A stretch of 62,754 nucleotides of DNA from Acidimicrobiia bacterium (GCA_022828135.1 JAJEJB010000007.1:1-62754), one strand, 5' to 3'; shown: positions 16,523 through 26,273, counted from the stretch's first letter. Translations and numbers: made by a program. Notes: generated by a model from the letters alone, not told the origin.

Positions 16523-16570
16523 GAGGCCGTGGCCCGAGCGGCCCGTGAGCGCAGCGAACAAGAGCGGGAG
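16523..16570 (+). repeat. 48-bp dispersed repeat, copy B
   Basis: This is the second copy of the element at 179-226 (46 of 48 bases identical). It lies in the 105-base gap between the MoxR and DUF58 genes, and the MoxR stop codon is followed at once by AGGCCGAGCGGATAG. The copy ends 8 bases before the DUF58 ATG, so any RNA structure would be in the leader of that gene. Confidence 0.7.
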
Positions 16571-16578
16571 GCACTGAC

Positions 16579-17754
16579 ATGCCGACCCCGGTCGGCTGGA
16601 AGCTGCTGGGGGCGGGGGTCGCTGCGGTCGCAGGCGGGCGGGTCTTCGGGATCCTGGAGCTCTACGTCGTCGGGGCCACGGCCGCCGTCGCGGTGGTGAT
16701 GGCCCTGGCAGTGCGCCTCGTCCATCCGTCCCGGCTGTCTGTCAGGCGGCGGGTCTCCTCCGCGATGGTGGCCGTCTCCGAGCCGCTGGACGTGCGACTG
16801 GAGGTGGAGAACCGGGCCCGCCTGCCGTCCCCGACCGTGCGCATCTCCGATCAGGTCAGCGGCGCGGACGACGCTCGCGTCCGTGTGGCGCCGGTGCCGG
16901 GCGGATCTGCGGTGGCAAGGAGCTATCGCCTGCATCCTGCATGCCGCGGTGTCCTGGAGATCGGTCCCACACTCGTCGAGGACGGCGACGCGTTGGGACT
17001 GGCCCGCCGGCGCCACACGCACAAGAGCCGCACACGCGTGATCGTGCACCCACCGATCGAGCAGCTGGCGTCGCCGCGCCTGCCGGTCGGCGGTGATCTG
17101 TCCCTGCCCGTCGAGTTCCGCCGCCGGTCGCTCGGGCTCACCAGCGAGGAGTTCGATGTCCTGCGCCCCTACACCGAGGGCGACGATCTCCGCCACATCC
17201 ATTGGCGCTCGGCAGCCCGGCTCGACGAGTTCGTCGTGCAGCGGTTCCAGCCTTCCCGCCCGGGGAGCATGACGGTCGTGATCGACACCCGTCCACCCGG
17301 CGATGCCGCCGCGGTGCAGGATCGCACCACCTCGGTGGCCGCGTCGATCGTCACCGCGGTGCTTCGCTCCGGCGACGAGGCCCGGATCCTCACCACCGAC
17401 GGCCGCGGCACTCCGCGGCTCGCCCACCCCTACGACATCGGTGCTGCACTGGAGTTCCTGGCCATGCTGGAAGGCGGGCGGCCCACTATCGAGACCACCA
17501 CGACGGACGGAGCATCGCTTGTGGTGGCGGTCACCGCGTCCGGTGACGCCATCGACGACGCGGGCGCCCGCCATGAGTTGGCCCGGCGCCTCGGCGCTTC
17601 GCTGGTCGTCACCCACGGCACCGGCGGCCGCGGGCCGGCCTCGCCGGCCGCGGACCTCGAGGGCCGCTGGATCCACCTGACCGGCCCCGGCCAGCTTCCG
17701 GGCCTGTGGCGGCTGGCCGCAGTGGCCGGTCGCATGGTCCCAGCCCACCTGTGA
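16579..17754 (+). CDS. DUF58 domain-containing protein
   Basis: The 391-residue protein has two hydrophobic helices near the N terminus (about residues 8-50), a beta-rich region, and the DUF58 signature LRPYTEGDDLRHIHWRSAAR. A vWA-like C-terminal part follows (MTVVIDTRPP). DUF58 proteins are MoxR partners of unknown biochemical role, often tied to envelope functions. The stop overlaps the GTG of the transglutaminase gene. Confidence 0.88.
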   Translation: MPTPVGWKLLGAGVAAVAGGRVFGILELYVVGATAAVAVVMALAVRLVHPSRLSVRRRVSSAMVAVSEPLDVRLEVENRARLPSPTVRISDQVSGADDARVRVAPVPGGSAVARSYRLHPACRGVLEIGPTLVEDGDALGLARRRHTHKSRTRVIVHPPIEQLASPRLPVGGDLSLPVEFRRRSLGLTSEEFDVLRPYTEGDDLRHIHWRSAARLDEFVVQRFQPSRPGSMTVVIDTRPPGDAAAVQDRTTSVAASIVTAVLRSGDEARILTTDGRGTPRLAHPYDIGAALEFLAMLEGGRPTIETTTTDGASLVVAVTASGDAIDDAGARHELARRLGASLVVTHGTGGRGPASPAADLEGRWIHLTGPGQLPGLWRLAAVAGRMVPAHL

Positions 17755-20210
17755 GCTCTGCGAGACCGACGTCGGGCGGGGCCCGCGGCGCTGCCTACGA
17801 CTGGTTGGCGGAGGCTGCCCTGGTCTCGGTGACCGTCGTCGTCGGGGCCGGCATGTCTCGGCTGTTCACCGACGGACCCTTCCTCTCCGACGTCCTGACG
17901 CTTGCGGTCGTGGCTCACGTGATCGCGGCCGCGGCCCGGCGCGCCCGGTTGCCGGTGCTGGCGGCCGGACTGGTCTGCGGCGCCAGTCTGGCGGTGACTG
18001 CCACCGTGCTGCTCTATCCCTCCACGGCCTGGCTGGTGCTGCCCACGGTCGACACCGTCGGTGCGGCGCGCGATCACCTGGTGGATGGCTGGAGCGTCCT
18101 CAATGCCTCGTCGGCGCCGGTCGCGCCGGCACCGGGCCTGGTTCTGAGCGCGGCCGCGACGCTGTCGGCCGGCGCCTTCCTGGCCGACACGGCCGCCTTC
18201 CGCATGCGTGCCGCGGTCAACGCCGTCGTTCCGACCTCAGCGGTGTACGGGTTCACGGTGGCGGCCGGAACGGGAGACGGGGCGGTGAGGCACGGAGCGC
18301 TCTTCAGCGGGGCGGTCGGAGCCACCATGGTCGCCCTCTGGCTGCGCAACCGGCGGGTCGATACCTGGATCGAGCCCAGGCCGGGACGGGGCACGGTGGC
18401 CATGGCCCGGGCCGGGAGCGCGGCGCTGATGCTGGCTGTGGTGTCCGGAGCCGTCGCCGGCCCGTGGCTTCCGGGAGCGAGCGCGGAGCCGTGGGTCGAT
18501 CTCGCCGAGTTCGAAGTGACCGACGCCGCGCCGTGGGTCGACCCTCCCAGCCCGCAGCCCGAGCCGTGGGCCGATTTCGAGTTGCGATCGACGGCTGCCG
18601 GATCGCCGTCCGGTTCGGACGGGAATCCGTCCGGTCCGAGAGTTCTCGTCAGTCCGCTCGTCCAGATTCGCAGCCGTCTGGTCGAGCTGTCCGATCGTGA
18701 GCTGTTCACGGTGGAGGTGCTCCAGGATGAGCGCCAGTACTGGAGGCTCACGTCGCTCGACGAGTTCGACGGGAACGGGTGGGGGGCCCGCTCGGACTAC
18801 GCCGACGCGACCGGACCTCTGGAGGGCACGATCGATCCGGCGACGGCCGGGGCGGCCATCGTCCAGACGGTGTCGCTGTCGGGACTGGGCAACTCCTACC
18901 TGCCGGTGGCCTTCGAGTTGCGAAGGGTCATCGACGACGGCGGGGTGGCGCTGGAGTACGAGACCGCCTCGGGTTCGCTGATCAAGGCACGGCCGGCCGC
19001 ACTGAGCGGACCCAGCCGCTTCACCTACTCAGCGGAGTCGGTGGTTCCCGCGATCGCCGATCCTGACCGGCTCCGCGCCGTCGACGCCTCGGCTCTCGAC
19101 CCCGACTTCCTGGCCTCCAACACGCAGCTTCCCGACGATGCACGCCGGGTCGTGCTCGATGAGGCGCAGCGGGTCACCGCGGGCAGCCGTTCGGACTACC
19201 ACCGGGCTCTGCTGCTGCAGGACTACTTCCGGCTGGACGGCGGGTTCCGGTACGACCTGCAGGTGCACTCCGCCCACGGCGTCGACAGCCTCGAGAAGTT
19301 CCTGTTCGACGTCCGCGCCGGCTACTGCCAGCAGTTCGCGACGGCCTACGCGGCGATGGCCCGCAGCGTCGGCCTGCCGACCCGGGTGGCGGTCGGCTTC
19401 ACTTGGGGGGAGTGGGACTCGACACGGGGCGAGCAGGGGGCTTACGTCGTGCGGGGCAAGCATGCCCATGCCTGGCCCGAGGTCTACTTCGCGGGCGCCG
19501 GCTGGGTCCGTTTCGAACCGACCCCGGGCCGGGGCGCCCCTGGAGACTTCGCGGTCACCGGCCATGTCGCCAATCAGGCCGGCCTCCAACCGCCGGGCGA
19601 GTTGGGCGCCCCCCAGCCGGGCGCCGCGCCGTCCGGCGGGTCCGGCGACGCGGCTGGATCCGGCTTCGCCGGATTGAGGAGCCCGCTTGATGAGGATTCA
19701 GCCTCCGGATCGGACGCAGCCGAACGGTCGGCCGGGGCCGGAGACCACGCCGGCCCCTTCGGGCAAGGAGTCCCGCGTCTGGTGGCGGTTGGCGTTCTGG
19801 TGCTGGCCGCGGCGGCGTTGATGCTGGGGTCGGTGCCGGTGCTGCGCCGCCTGAATCGCCGCCGGGTCCGGGCTCGACTGGCCGGCGACCCGGCTGGCCT
19901 GATCGAGGAGTGGTGGGGCGACGCGGTCGAGGCACTGGCATTGGCGGGTCTCGCCCCCAGGACGTTCGAGACGCCCCTCGAGTTGGCCCGGCGGGTGGCG
20001 GCGGCCCGTGGCGAGGTCGGCCCCGTCTCCGAGCTTGCGACCCTGGCCACGCATGGGCGCTACGCCCTCAACACCTCCGACTCGATGGCGGTCCGCGCCG
20101 GAGTCTTGGGGTCGCGGGTAGTCGCCGCGTGCCGTCGCCGGGCGAGCATGTCGAGCCGGTTGGTCGCGGCCTTCGACCCGTCGACGCTCTTCCGAGCCAA
20201 ATCCCTGTAG
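17751..20210 (+). CDS. Membrane transglutaminase-like protein (TgpA family)
   Basis: The 819-residue product has an N-terminal DUF3488-type membrane domain of several helices (to about residue 245). An extracytoplasmic transglutaminase core follows with DVRAGYCQQFATAYAAMAR (Cys526) and GKHAHAWPEVYF (His573). Then come a Gly/Pro/Ser-rich linker, one more helix (LVAVGVLVLAAAALMLGSV) and a C-terminal DUF4129-like cytoplasmic domain. The GTG overlaps the DUF58 stop (GTGA). It completes the MoxR-DUF58-transglutaminase set. The usual acidic triad position reads WVRFEPTPG, with Glu instead of Asp. Confidence 0.9.
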   Translation: MSSARPTSGGARGAAYDWLAEAALVSVTVVVGAGMSRLFTDGPFLSDVLTLAVVAHVIAAAARRARLPVLAAGLVCGASLAVTATVLLYPSTAWLVLPTVDTVGAARDHLVDGWSVLNASSAPVAPAPGLVLSAAATLSAGAFLADTAAFRMRAAVNAVVPTSAVYGFTVAAGTGDGAVRHGALFSGAVGATMVALWLRNRRVDTWIEPRPGRGTVAMARAGSAALMLAVVSGAVAGPWLPGASAEPWVDLAEFEVTDAAPWVDPPSPQPEPWADFELRSTAAGSPSGSDGNPSGPRVLVSPLVQIRSRLVELSDRELFTVEVLQDERQYWRLTSLDEFDGNGWGARSDYADATGPLEGTIDPATAGAAIVQTVSLSGLGNSYLPVAFELRRVIDDGGVALEYETASGSLIKARPAALSGPSRFTYSAESVVPAIADPDRLRAVDASALDPDFLASNTQLPDDARRVVLDEAQRVTAGSRSDYHRALLLQDYFRLDGGFRYDLQVHSAHGVDSLEKFLFDVRAGYCQQFATAYAAMARSVGLPTRVAVGFTWGEWDSTRGEQGAYVVRGKHAHAWPEVYFAGAGWVRFEPTPGRGAPGDFAVTGHVANQAGLQPPGELGAPQPGAAPSGGSGDAAGSGFAGLRSPLDEDSASGSDAAERSAGAGDHAGPFGQGVPRLVAVGVLVLAAAALMLGSVPVLRRLNRRRVRARLAGDPAGLIEEWWGDAVEALALAGLAPRTFETPLELARRVAAARGEVGPVSELATLATHGRYALNTSDSMAVRAGVLGSRVVAACRRRASMSSRLVAAFDPSTLFRAKSL

Positions 20211-20211
20211 T

Positions 20212-20232
20212 CGAGGACCTCAGCGGTCCTTG
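20212..20232. terminator. Hairpin between convergent genes
   Basis: CGAGGACC and GGTCCTTG form an 8-bp stem (one G-T pair) around a 5-base loop, directly after the transglutaminase stop and before the end of the DUF3040 gene. There is no T-tract, so this is a structural candidate only. Confidence 0.4.
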
Positions 20233-20257
20233 ACCACAGGAATTTCGGGAGAGTGGG

Positions 20258-20644
20258 TCAGTCGCCGTTGCGGTTGTCGCGGTCGTAACGGTCCCTCATC
20301 CGGGAGCCGGCGCCGCCCACCACATGGCGCAGCCGTCCACCCCGCATGGACTCCGTCATCTGGCCGAGCCCGGCCTTCCCGACCCGGCGGGCATTGCGCT
20401 CCAGGAACAGCAGCGACAGGAGCATCACGAGGAAACCGCCGAAGGACAGCAGGACCGATGTGGACAGCAGCCACACCATGAGCACCACCCCGGCCAGGAG
20501 GCCGAGCGCGGCCCACTTGATGCTGCGGAACGCGTGGGTGTAGACGGTCGTCTCGGCTACCTCGCGAGCCAGTTCGGGGTCGCTCTCGTAGAGGTGCGAC
20601 TCGATCTCGCTGAGGATGCGCTGTTCGTCCTCTGACAACGGCAC
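20258..20644 (-). CDS. DUF3040 domain-containing membrane protein
   Basis: The 128-residue protein starts VPLSEDEQRILSEIESHLYE, the typical DUF3040 N terminus, and has two adjacent membrane helices (AALGLLAGVVLMVWLLS and LLSFGGFLVMLLSLLFL). The GTG start is decided by a consensus GGAGGTGAT eight bases upstream; the longer upstream reading frame is not supported. DUF3040 proteins are small actinobacterial membrane proteins of unknown function. Confidence 0.88.
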   Translation of the reverse strand: MPLSEDEQRILSEIESHLYESDPELAREVAETTVYTHAFRSIKWAALGLLAGVVLMVWLLSTSVLLSFGGFLVMLLSLLFLERNARRVGKAGLGQMTESMRGGRLRHVVGGAGSRMRDRYDRDNRNGD

Positions 20645-20758
20645 GCCATCACCTCCGGCACCGTTGGCGTGTGCAGCAGCCGTGCATATCTGCCTTGACG
20701 ATAGCCGGATTCGAGTGTCCCGCGTCAAGCCATTTCCGGCTGTTCGGGTTGACTGCTT

Positions 20759-22048
20759 CTAGCCGGATCGCGGATCGGCAGCGTCGGGTCCCCAGCGCTG
20801 ATCGGGGTCCAGGGGCGACCGCAGGCCTCTGTCGCCGCGGACGGCGGCTGCGGGGCCGATCGAGGACGCACCGAAGCGGTCCCGTATCTGGTCGGTCACC
20901 TGCTCGGCTGCGTCGTGGGCCTGGGCGCCGTCGGTGAAGGACAGTTGCTGGGTGGAGGCCTCGACCAGTCCCGAGGCTCCCACTCCCAGCAGGCGCACGC
21001 CCGGCGTGACGTCGATGGCGGCGAGCAGATCGCGGGCCGCGGCCACGACTTCGCGGGAACTGTCGGTGGGGTCGGGCAGCGTCACCGAACGGGTGATGGT
21101 CTTGAAGTCTCCGAAGCGCACCTTCAGCACGATGGTGCGAGCCACGAGGCTGGACGCCCGCAGCCGCCGCGCCACAGCGTCGCCCAGGCGGGTCGCCTCT
21201 GCCTGGAGTTCCGATCCGGTATGAAGATCCCGGGGGAAGGTCTCCTCGTGGCTGATCGAGCGGGGCGAGCGGTTCACCACCACCGGCCGGTCGTCGATGC
21301 CGTTGGCCAGTTGGTGGAGCTGTCGGCCGGCGGCCGCGCCCAGCGCGGCCACGAGCGACGGTTCCGGCAGGGAGGCCAGGTCGCCCACCGTCTCGACGCC
21401 GAGCCGCGTCAAGCGCCGCGACGTGGCCGGCCCCACGCCGAACAGCGCGGTGACCGGCAGCGGATGCAGGAAGTCGAGCTCGGTGCCGGACTCGACGACG
21501 TGAACTCCCGTACCCCACACCACTCCGGATGGTCCGACTCGGGGCTTGGCCCGCTCGGTGGCCAGCTTGGCCATGAATTTCGTGGAGGCCACTCCCACCG
21601 AGCAGGTGAGCTGCTCCTGGTCCAGGATCCGGCCGCGGATCCGGGCAGCCAGCTCGGGGGCGGGCCCGAGGAGCCTGGCCGCGCCCCGCACGTCCAGGAA
21701 GGCCTCGTCCAGTGACAGGGGCTCCACCAGGGGGGTCACGTCGGTGAGTATGGCCATCACCCGCTCGGACACCTCGCCGTAGTGGGAATGGTCGCCGGGC
21801 AGGAAGACGGCATGGGGGCACAGCCGGCGGGCCCGGACCGACGGCATGGCCGATCCGATCCCGAAGACCCGGGCCTCGTAGCTGGCCGCGGCCACCACCC
21901 CCCGGCTGCCGGTGCCGCCCACGACTACCGGCTTTCCCCGCAGTTCGGGACGGCGTCTCACCTCGACCGCGGCGTAGAAGGCGTCCATGTCCACATGGAG
22001 GAACCCGACCGTTCCGTCGGGCGGACGCCCCTTGATCTCCGTGCTCAC
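20759..22048 (-). CDS. dinB: DNA polymerase IV (Y family)
   Basis: DinB is an error-prone translesion polymerase. From the GTG at 22048 the protein is 429 residues. Catalytic acidic motifs are LHVDMDAFYAAVE (D20, D22) and PLSLDEAFLDV. LTCSVGVASTKFMAKLA and the helix-hairpin-helix VTALFGVGPATSRRLTRLGV are also present. The C-terminal little-finger domain ends in an unusual tail of about 25 residues rich in D, P and R. No typical beta-clamp box was recognised at the very C terminus. Confidence 0.92.
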   Translation of the reverse strand: MSTEIKGRPPDGTVGFLHVDMDAFYAAVEVRRRPELRGKPVVVGGTGSRGVVAAASYEARVFGIGSAMPSVRARRLCPHAVFLPGDHSHYGEVSERVMAILTDVTPLVEPLSLDEAFLDVRGAARLLGPAPELAARIRGRILDQEQLTCSVGVASTKFMAKLATERAKPRVGPSGVVWGTGVHVVESGTELDFLHPLPVTALFGVGPATSRRLTRLGVETVGDLASLPEPSLVAALGAAAGRQLHQLANGIDDRPVVVNRSPRSISHEETFPRDLHTGSELQAEATRLGDAVARRLRASSLVARTIVLKVRFGDFKTITRSVTLPDPTDSSREVVAAARDLLAAIDVTPGVRLLGVGASGLVEASTQQLSFTDGAQAHDAAEQVTDQIRDRFGASSIGPAAAVRGDRGLRSPLDPDQRWGPDAADPRSG

Positions 22049-22148
22049 CAGTCGCCCCGGCACCTGCGGCGCACGGCCCCAGTCTGCCAGCCCGCAGTGA
22101 CACCGTTCGCAAGGGTGGCTCGCACGCAGTGAGCGTTCCCCGGCTCCC

Positions 22149-22945
22149 CTAGTGGAGCTGCGGTTGGTGTTGGGCGACCTGGACCCGCCGCAGGGTGGCT
22201 CGGGCCTGCTTGGGTCCCGACGGCCCGGCCCGGCTTCCGTTGGCGGCAATTGCGGCCAGGTCTGGAGACCTTGCGGGCGGCGCCTGAGGCGCAAACTCCG
22301 GCCGCGGATCGGGAGGGGATCGCAGCGATGGGGCGTCGGGCAGGTGGGCGGGGTCGTAGTGGGTGCGGTCCGGCGGCGCGATGGTGTTCTTGCCGTCTCC
22401 GGCGCTGGTGATGGTCCAGCCGTGGTCGTGAATATTGCTGTGGCAGTTCCAGCACAGCGGTATGAGGTTGTCGAGGTCGGTCGTCCCGCCCAGCGCGAAG
22501 GGGTCTTTGTGGTGGGCCTGAATCCGTAGCTGGTCGGTCTCATCGCAGCCCGCGCAACCGCCGTAGAGGGCGATCAGCGCCTGGAACTGGGCCTCGGTGG
22601 CCCGGCGGATGTTGCGGCCCTTCCAGAAGGGGCACTCCCTTGGCGCTGAGCACCAGCCCGAACAGCGACGAGTCGCCGGCGAGCCTGCCGATCAACAAGG
22701 TAAAGGGGGCAGAGGCTCGCCGTCGGCGGTGTTGATCATGAACTTCTCGGTCTCGGCATCGAGCTGGGCGACGAGAGCGATGTCCGCAACGGGCTTCGCT
22801 CCGGCTGCACCGGAGGCGCCCCTAGTGAGGTTGTCCAGCGCGTCGGCCATGCACTGCGAAAGAGTGCGGGCTGTGCCCCGCCGGCGTTGGCCCGCTTATG
22901 GTCGGCGCCGCGCAGGCGGTGGGCTTCTGTGTCAGATCCGTGGCC
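22149..22945 (-). pseudogene. Decayed DUF222/HNH endonuclease gene
   Basis: Three frames together spell the C-terminal half of a DUF222-HNH protein: MADALDNLTRGASGAAGAKP, then LIGRLAGDSSLFGLVLSAKG, then CAGCDETDQLRIQAHHKDPF with LDNLIPLCWNCHSNIHDHGW. At least three frame changes and a TGA (after PLPPLPC) separate them, and the N-terminal DUF222 domain is missing. Its upstream edge coincides with the 3' end of the next relic. DUF222-HNH genes are multicopy, often mobile elements in actinobacteria. Confidence 0.7.
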
Positions 22946-24486
22946 TCATAGTTGGATGATGTTGACGGGGGTTCCGGCTTCTTTGGCTAGGGTTTCTATG
23001 GCGTCGGCGGTTTCTTGTTCGCCAGTGATGGTGATTTGGGTGGTTTGGTTGATGTGGGAGATCTTGCCTTCCTCCAGCCGGTTGGACAGCTCGCGCAGGA
23101 GATGCACTAGGTCGGCGTCAGGGTCGTCAAAGTTGACGGCGGTGTTGATGTTGAGGGTGAGTTGCCAGTGCCTGACCTCGGCTTTTGGGGTGTCGGGCTG
23201 TGGGTCGGGCTTGTCTGGCTCGTCAGGAACGGATGACTGCGCCTGCGCCAAGGGCTGGGTGGCGCGGCGGACGCGGATGTTGTGGGCGGCGAGGTTGATG
23301 TCGTTGCGGGCGTGGACCGGGTAGACGACGCCGTCGGGGTTGGCCAGTTCGATGTCGCCTTTGGCGATGGCGTCGTAGATCGCGTCTTGCAACTCTGACG
23401 CGCCGGTGGGCAGCAGCGGCTTGTGGGGGTTGGACCAGAAGCTGTCGCGGATCTCCGAGATCGGGCAGCCGTAATCGTTGTCGCGCAGGTTGTGGAGCAG
23501 CACCTTGCGGTTGAACTCGCCGGGGTTGAACGCCTTGCGGCGTTCGCGGAGCTCCTCCCACACGTCGGAGCCGTTGAGGGCGCTTTGGGTGTCCTTGCGG
23601 AGCCGCAGGAACTCGACGTCGCGCTCGTATTCGCCTTTGGGGGCGAGGTAGATGATGTGCTTGTAGCACTGGCGCACCATGCCGTCGAGTCGCTTCTTGG
23701 CTTCTCTCGCGTCGTCCTGGGCCTGCTTGTGCATGTCGTTGTCGGCTTTCACGGCGGGATGCTCAGCGACCCGCTGGCGGGCGATCCATTCGGAGGCGAG
23801 GCCGCGGGCCTGGGCGCGCACTGCGGTGTTGGCGCAGGCGAACACCGCCGATGACGCCCATTGGACGCTCATCGGGTTCGGGTCGACGCCCATGGCGGCC
23901 GCAGTCGCTTCGCGGGTGGCGCTGTCGTCGCCGTTGAACAGCGAGAACCAGCGCGAGTCCAAGATGACAAGCCTGGTCTGGTGCTTGTTGTCGATGCCTG
24001 CCTGGGAGAGCACCTCACGGCAGGCCTGCGCGGTGGCTCCCCCGTCGGGAGCGTCCCCTCCGTCGGCATGCACGATGCTGTTGAACGGTCCCGAGGAGGC
24101 GAGAGCGAAGGCCCGCTCGGTGATGGCGCGGTCGCGGTCGCGGTCGCTGACGGTTTTCTTCTCGGCCCGGGTCAGCATCGCCAGCGTCTTGCGGGTTTCG
24201 AACACCCACCGCTTCGGCGCGCCGCCCCGTCCCGGCAACGAGTCCACCGACGCCGCACCCGCCTCGGTCTCCAACAGCTCCGCGGCGACCGTCTCGGCGT
24301 CTCCGGTGCCGTAGGCGCCGCCGGGAACGAACGAAGCCGCGAATAGCTCCGCCTCGGTCGCGCCGCGAGCACCGCCCGCGCGCGGGCACAGCGACCTCAC
24401 GAACAGGGCAGTCGCCATCCGCTCCGCGGCGTGAGGGTTGTGGTCGCGCCAGCCCTCTGCGCGGGCCGCGTCGAGGCGGCTGGCCG
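22946..24486 (-). pseudogene. 3' half of a DUF499-like ATPase gene
   Basis: About 510 codons are open without a proper start. The content fits the C-terminal half of DUF499-type proteins from phage-defence islands: AAERMATALFVRSLCPRAGG, RWVFETRKTLAMLTRAEKK, a charged helical segment, ISEIRDSFWSNPHKPLLPTG, and a tail ending KEAGTPVNIIQL. Intact DUF499 proteins are roughly twice as long and include an N-terminal nucleotide-binding part, which is absent here. The reading frame joins a foreign fragment near 24486. The family call is from pattern memory and is moderate. Confidence 0.5.
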
Positions 24487-24672
24487 CTCCCCGGTCGTGA
24501 GCGGCACCATCTGGACCTCGCTGGAGTTCGCGTCCCTCGCCACGAACAGGTCCACGCCCTCAGCACGCGGCACGACGCCCCGCACCACGACGACGCCGGT
24601 CTCACCAGGAAGCCTCACCCGCTGCCCCGCTTCCAAGGCGGCTGACGCCACCTGTGGCTGCACCGCCGTCAT
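24487..24672 (-). pseudogene. 5' fragment of a helicase-like gene fused to the DUF499-like relic
   Basis: Sixty-two codons from an ATG (MTAVQPQVASAALEAGQRVR) encode a small beta domain (LPGETGVVVVRGVVPRAEGV, DLFVARDANSSEVQMVPL). This resembles N-terminal domains of some helicase-type defence proteins. The frame then runs out at 24397 in low-sense sequence, while the adjacent DUF499-like reading starts in another frame. A deletion that joined the start of one gene to the end of another explains this best. Confidence 0.35.
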
Positions 24673-25145
24673 CGCCGCCCCGACCTAGCGACCACGGCCA
24701 TCCGCGAACATGCCGACACATGAGAAGCAGCCATCCAGGGGAAGAGATCCATGTCGTTCGGTCGAGCCTCCGACGAAGCGAGCTAGGCCCAGCATTCTCG
24801 CACACTCGCTCACGGGATCACTGCCTGTACCAACTCTCGGTGGCGAAGAGTTCGTTGTTCTTGTCACACGGTTCTGGTGGAATGTTCGGAGTACCTCAAT
24901 TGCACATGGAATATGGGCTGGCTCAACGGAAGGGGGATCCAGATGCTCCAGATGCCGACGTCGTGCGATCCCGATGCACCAAGCGTGCGGGGGCTTCGGA
25001 AGCGCCGTCCTCAACGCCGCCGCGGCGAGGAGGAGCCGCTTCATGATGCCGTGGTGGCAGTCGCGGGCAGGCCGTGGCCAATAGCCTGGGAGTCTGTGAC
25101 GATAGAAGGGCCCGCTGCGGCATTGGACATGTCGGAGGCCGAGGG
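24673..25145. other. 473-base gap without a convincing gene
   Basis: The stretch has visibly lower G+C than its surroundings. Short frames exist on both strands, but none shows family motifs or a ribosome site. The 3' part near 25080-25140 is the leader of the methyltransferase operon. It may hold the operon promoter (TTGTCA near 24863 and TTGCAC near 24899 are weak -35 candidates) and remnants of older island genes. Confidence 0.5.
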
Positions 25146-26273
25146 GTGAGCCGCCGTATCGTCCTCGCGGACTTCTTCTCGGGATGCGGCGGGACGTCGC
25201 GAGGCTTCGCCGATGCCGGCATCGTGCCGGAACTTGCCATCGACTGGGATCCCGACGCGGCGGCCTCCTTCCGGCTGAACTTCCCCACCACAGCCATCCT
25301 CGAACGGGACATTCGTGACCTGGAGGTTGACGAGGTCGAGGCTGCGCTGCAGCTTCCGGGGGATCCGATCCGGCTCTTCGCCGGGTGTGCACCGTGTCAG
25401 CCCTTCGCCGGACACCGCCACGAGCCGACGCATCGGGACAGCCGCTCGTTCCTCCTACTCGAGTTCCTCAGGTTCGTGGAGGCCCTGAACCCCGAGTTGA
25501 TCTTCGTGGAGAACGTTCCAGGGATGCAGCGCCTGTCGGCGTCTCGGGGCCCTCTGGCCGAGTTCGTGGACGAGGTCTCCAAGACGCACCACGTCTCGCA
25601 CGGCACGATCTCCAGCGCCGACTACGGGGTGCCGCAGACCAGACGGCGCCTGGTGCTGGTGGCGAGCCGCCTCGGGCCGATCGACATCCCCCGTGCCACC
25701 CACGGCCCCGACACCGACAATCCGCACTCGACGGTCCGAGAGTGGATCAGCGGCCTGCCTCCGCTCGCGGCCGGGCAAGCGGACCCTGAGGTTGAAAGCC
25801 ACCGGGCCATGCGGCTGTCGAAGTTGAACCTCGCCCGCATTCGGGCGACGCCTGAGGGCGGCGACCGACGGAACTGGCCTGAGCATCTCTGGCCCGACTG
25901 TCACCGGGGCGGCTTCGACGGCCACACCGACGTGTACGGCCGGCTGAGCTGGGACCAGCCAGCACCGACGCTGACCACGAAGTGCATCAGCTACAGCAAC
26001 GGGCGCTTCGGCCACCCGGACCAGGACCGGGCGCTCAGCGTCCGCGAGGCGGCGCGGCTGCAGACATTCCCCACCGAGTTCAGGTTCTTCGGGAGCTTGG
26101 CCTCACAGGCGAGACAGATCGGCAACGCGGTCCCGGTCGTGCTCGCACGTCGCTTCGGTGACCACCTCATGGAGCACGCCGAGACGTTCGCGGGCACGCC
26201 GACCGGCAGCGCCCAAGGCCCGTGTGCGCCGGGGAGTGACCGCGACCCCGAGATCACAAGGCAAGCGGCATGA
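25146..26273 (+). CDS. DNA (cytosine-5)-methyltransferase
   Basis: The 375-residue C5 methyltransferase has all the core motifs in order: I FFSGCGGTSRGF, IV GCAPCQPF with catalytic Cys84, VI VENVPG, VIII QTRRRLVLVAS, a variable region with the target-recognition part, and X QIGNAVPV. The GTG start follows a GAGG-like sequence and the first motif begins within ten residues. The stop overlaps the ATG of the next gene. No restriction endonuclease gene adjoins it; the partners are a two-ATPase kinase-like protein and a receiver-like protein. Confidence 0.93.
   Translation: MSRRIVLADFFSGCGGTSRGFADAGIVPELAIDWDPDAAASFRLNFPTTAILERDIRDLEVDEVEAALQLPGDPIRLFAGCAPCQPFAGHRHEPTHRDSRSFLLLEFLRFVEALNPELIFVENVPGMQRLSASRGPLAEFVDEVSKTHHVSHGTISSADYGVPQTRRRLVLVASRLGPIDIPRATHGPDTDNPHSTVREWISGLPPLAAGQADPEVESHRAMRLSKLNLARIRATPEGGDRRNWPEHLWPDCHRGGFDGHTDVYGRLSWDQPAPTLTTKCISYSNGRFGHPDQDRALSVREAARLQTFPTEFRFFGSLASQARQIGNAVPVVLARRFGDHLMEHAETFAGTPTGSAQGPCAPGSDRDPEITRQAA

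Noticed and set aside
15196..17748. A very long minus-strand open frame antisense to the MoxR and DUF58 genes
   Set aside because: Only its last 93 codons (15196-15477) look like protein. The rest is the mirror of two well-supported plus-strand genes in high-G+C sequence, where antisense frames stay open by chance.
22149..24672. Integrative element with attachment sites around the island
   Set aside because: No integrase is present and the tRNA genes lie tens of kilobases away. No flanking direct repeat could be found by eye.
24673..25145. A vsr-like mismatch endonuclease gene before the cytosine methyltransferase
   Set aside because: I looked for Vsr motifs in all frames, because such genes often adjoin dcm-type genes; none was found, only short frames without family patterns.
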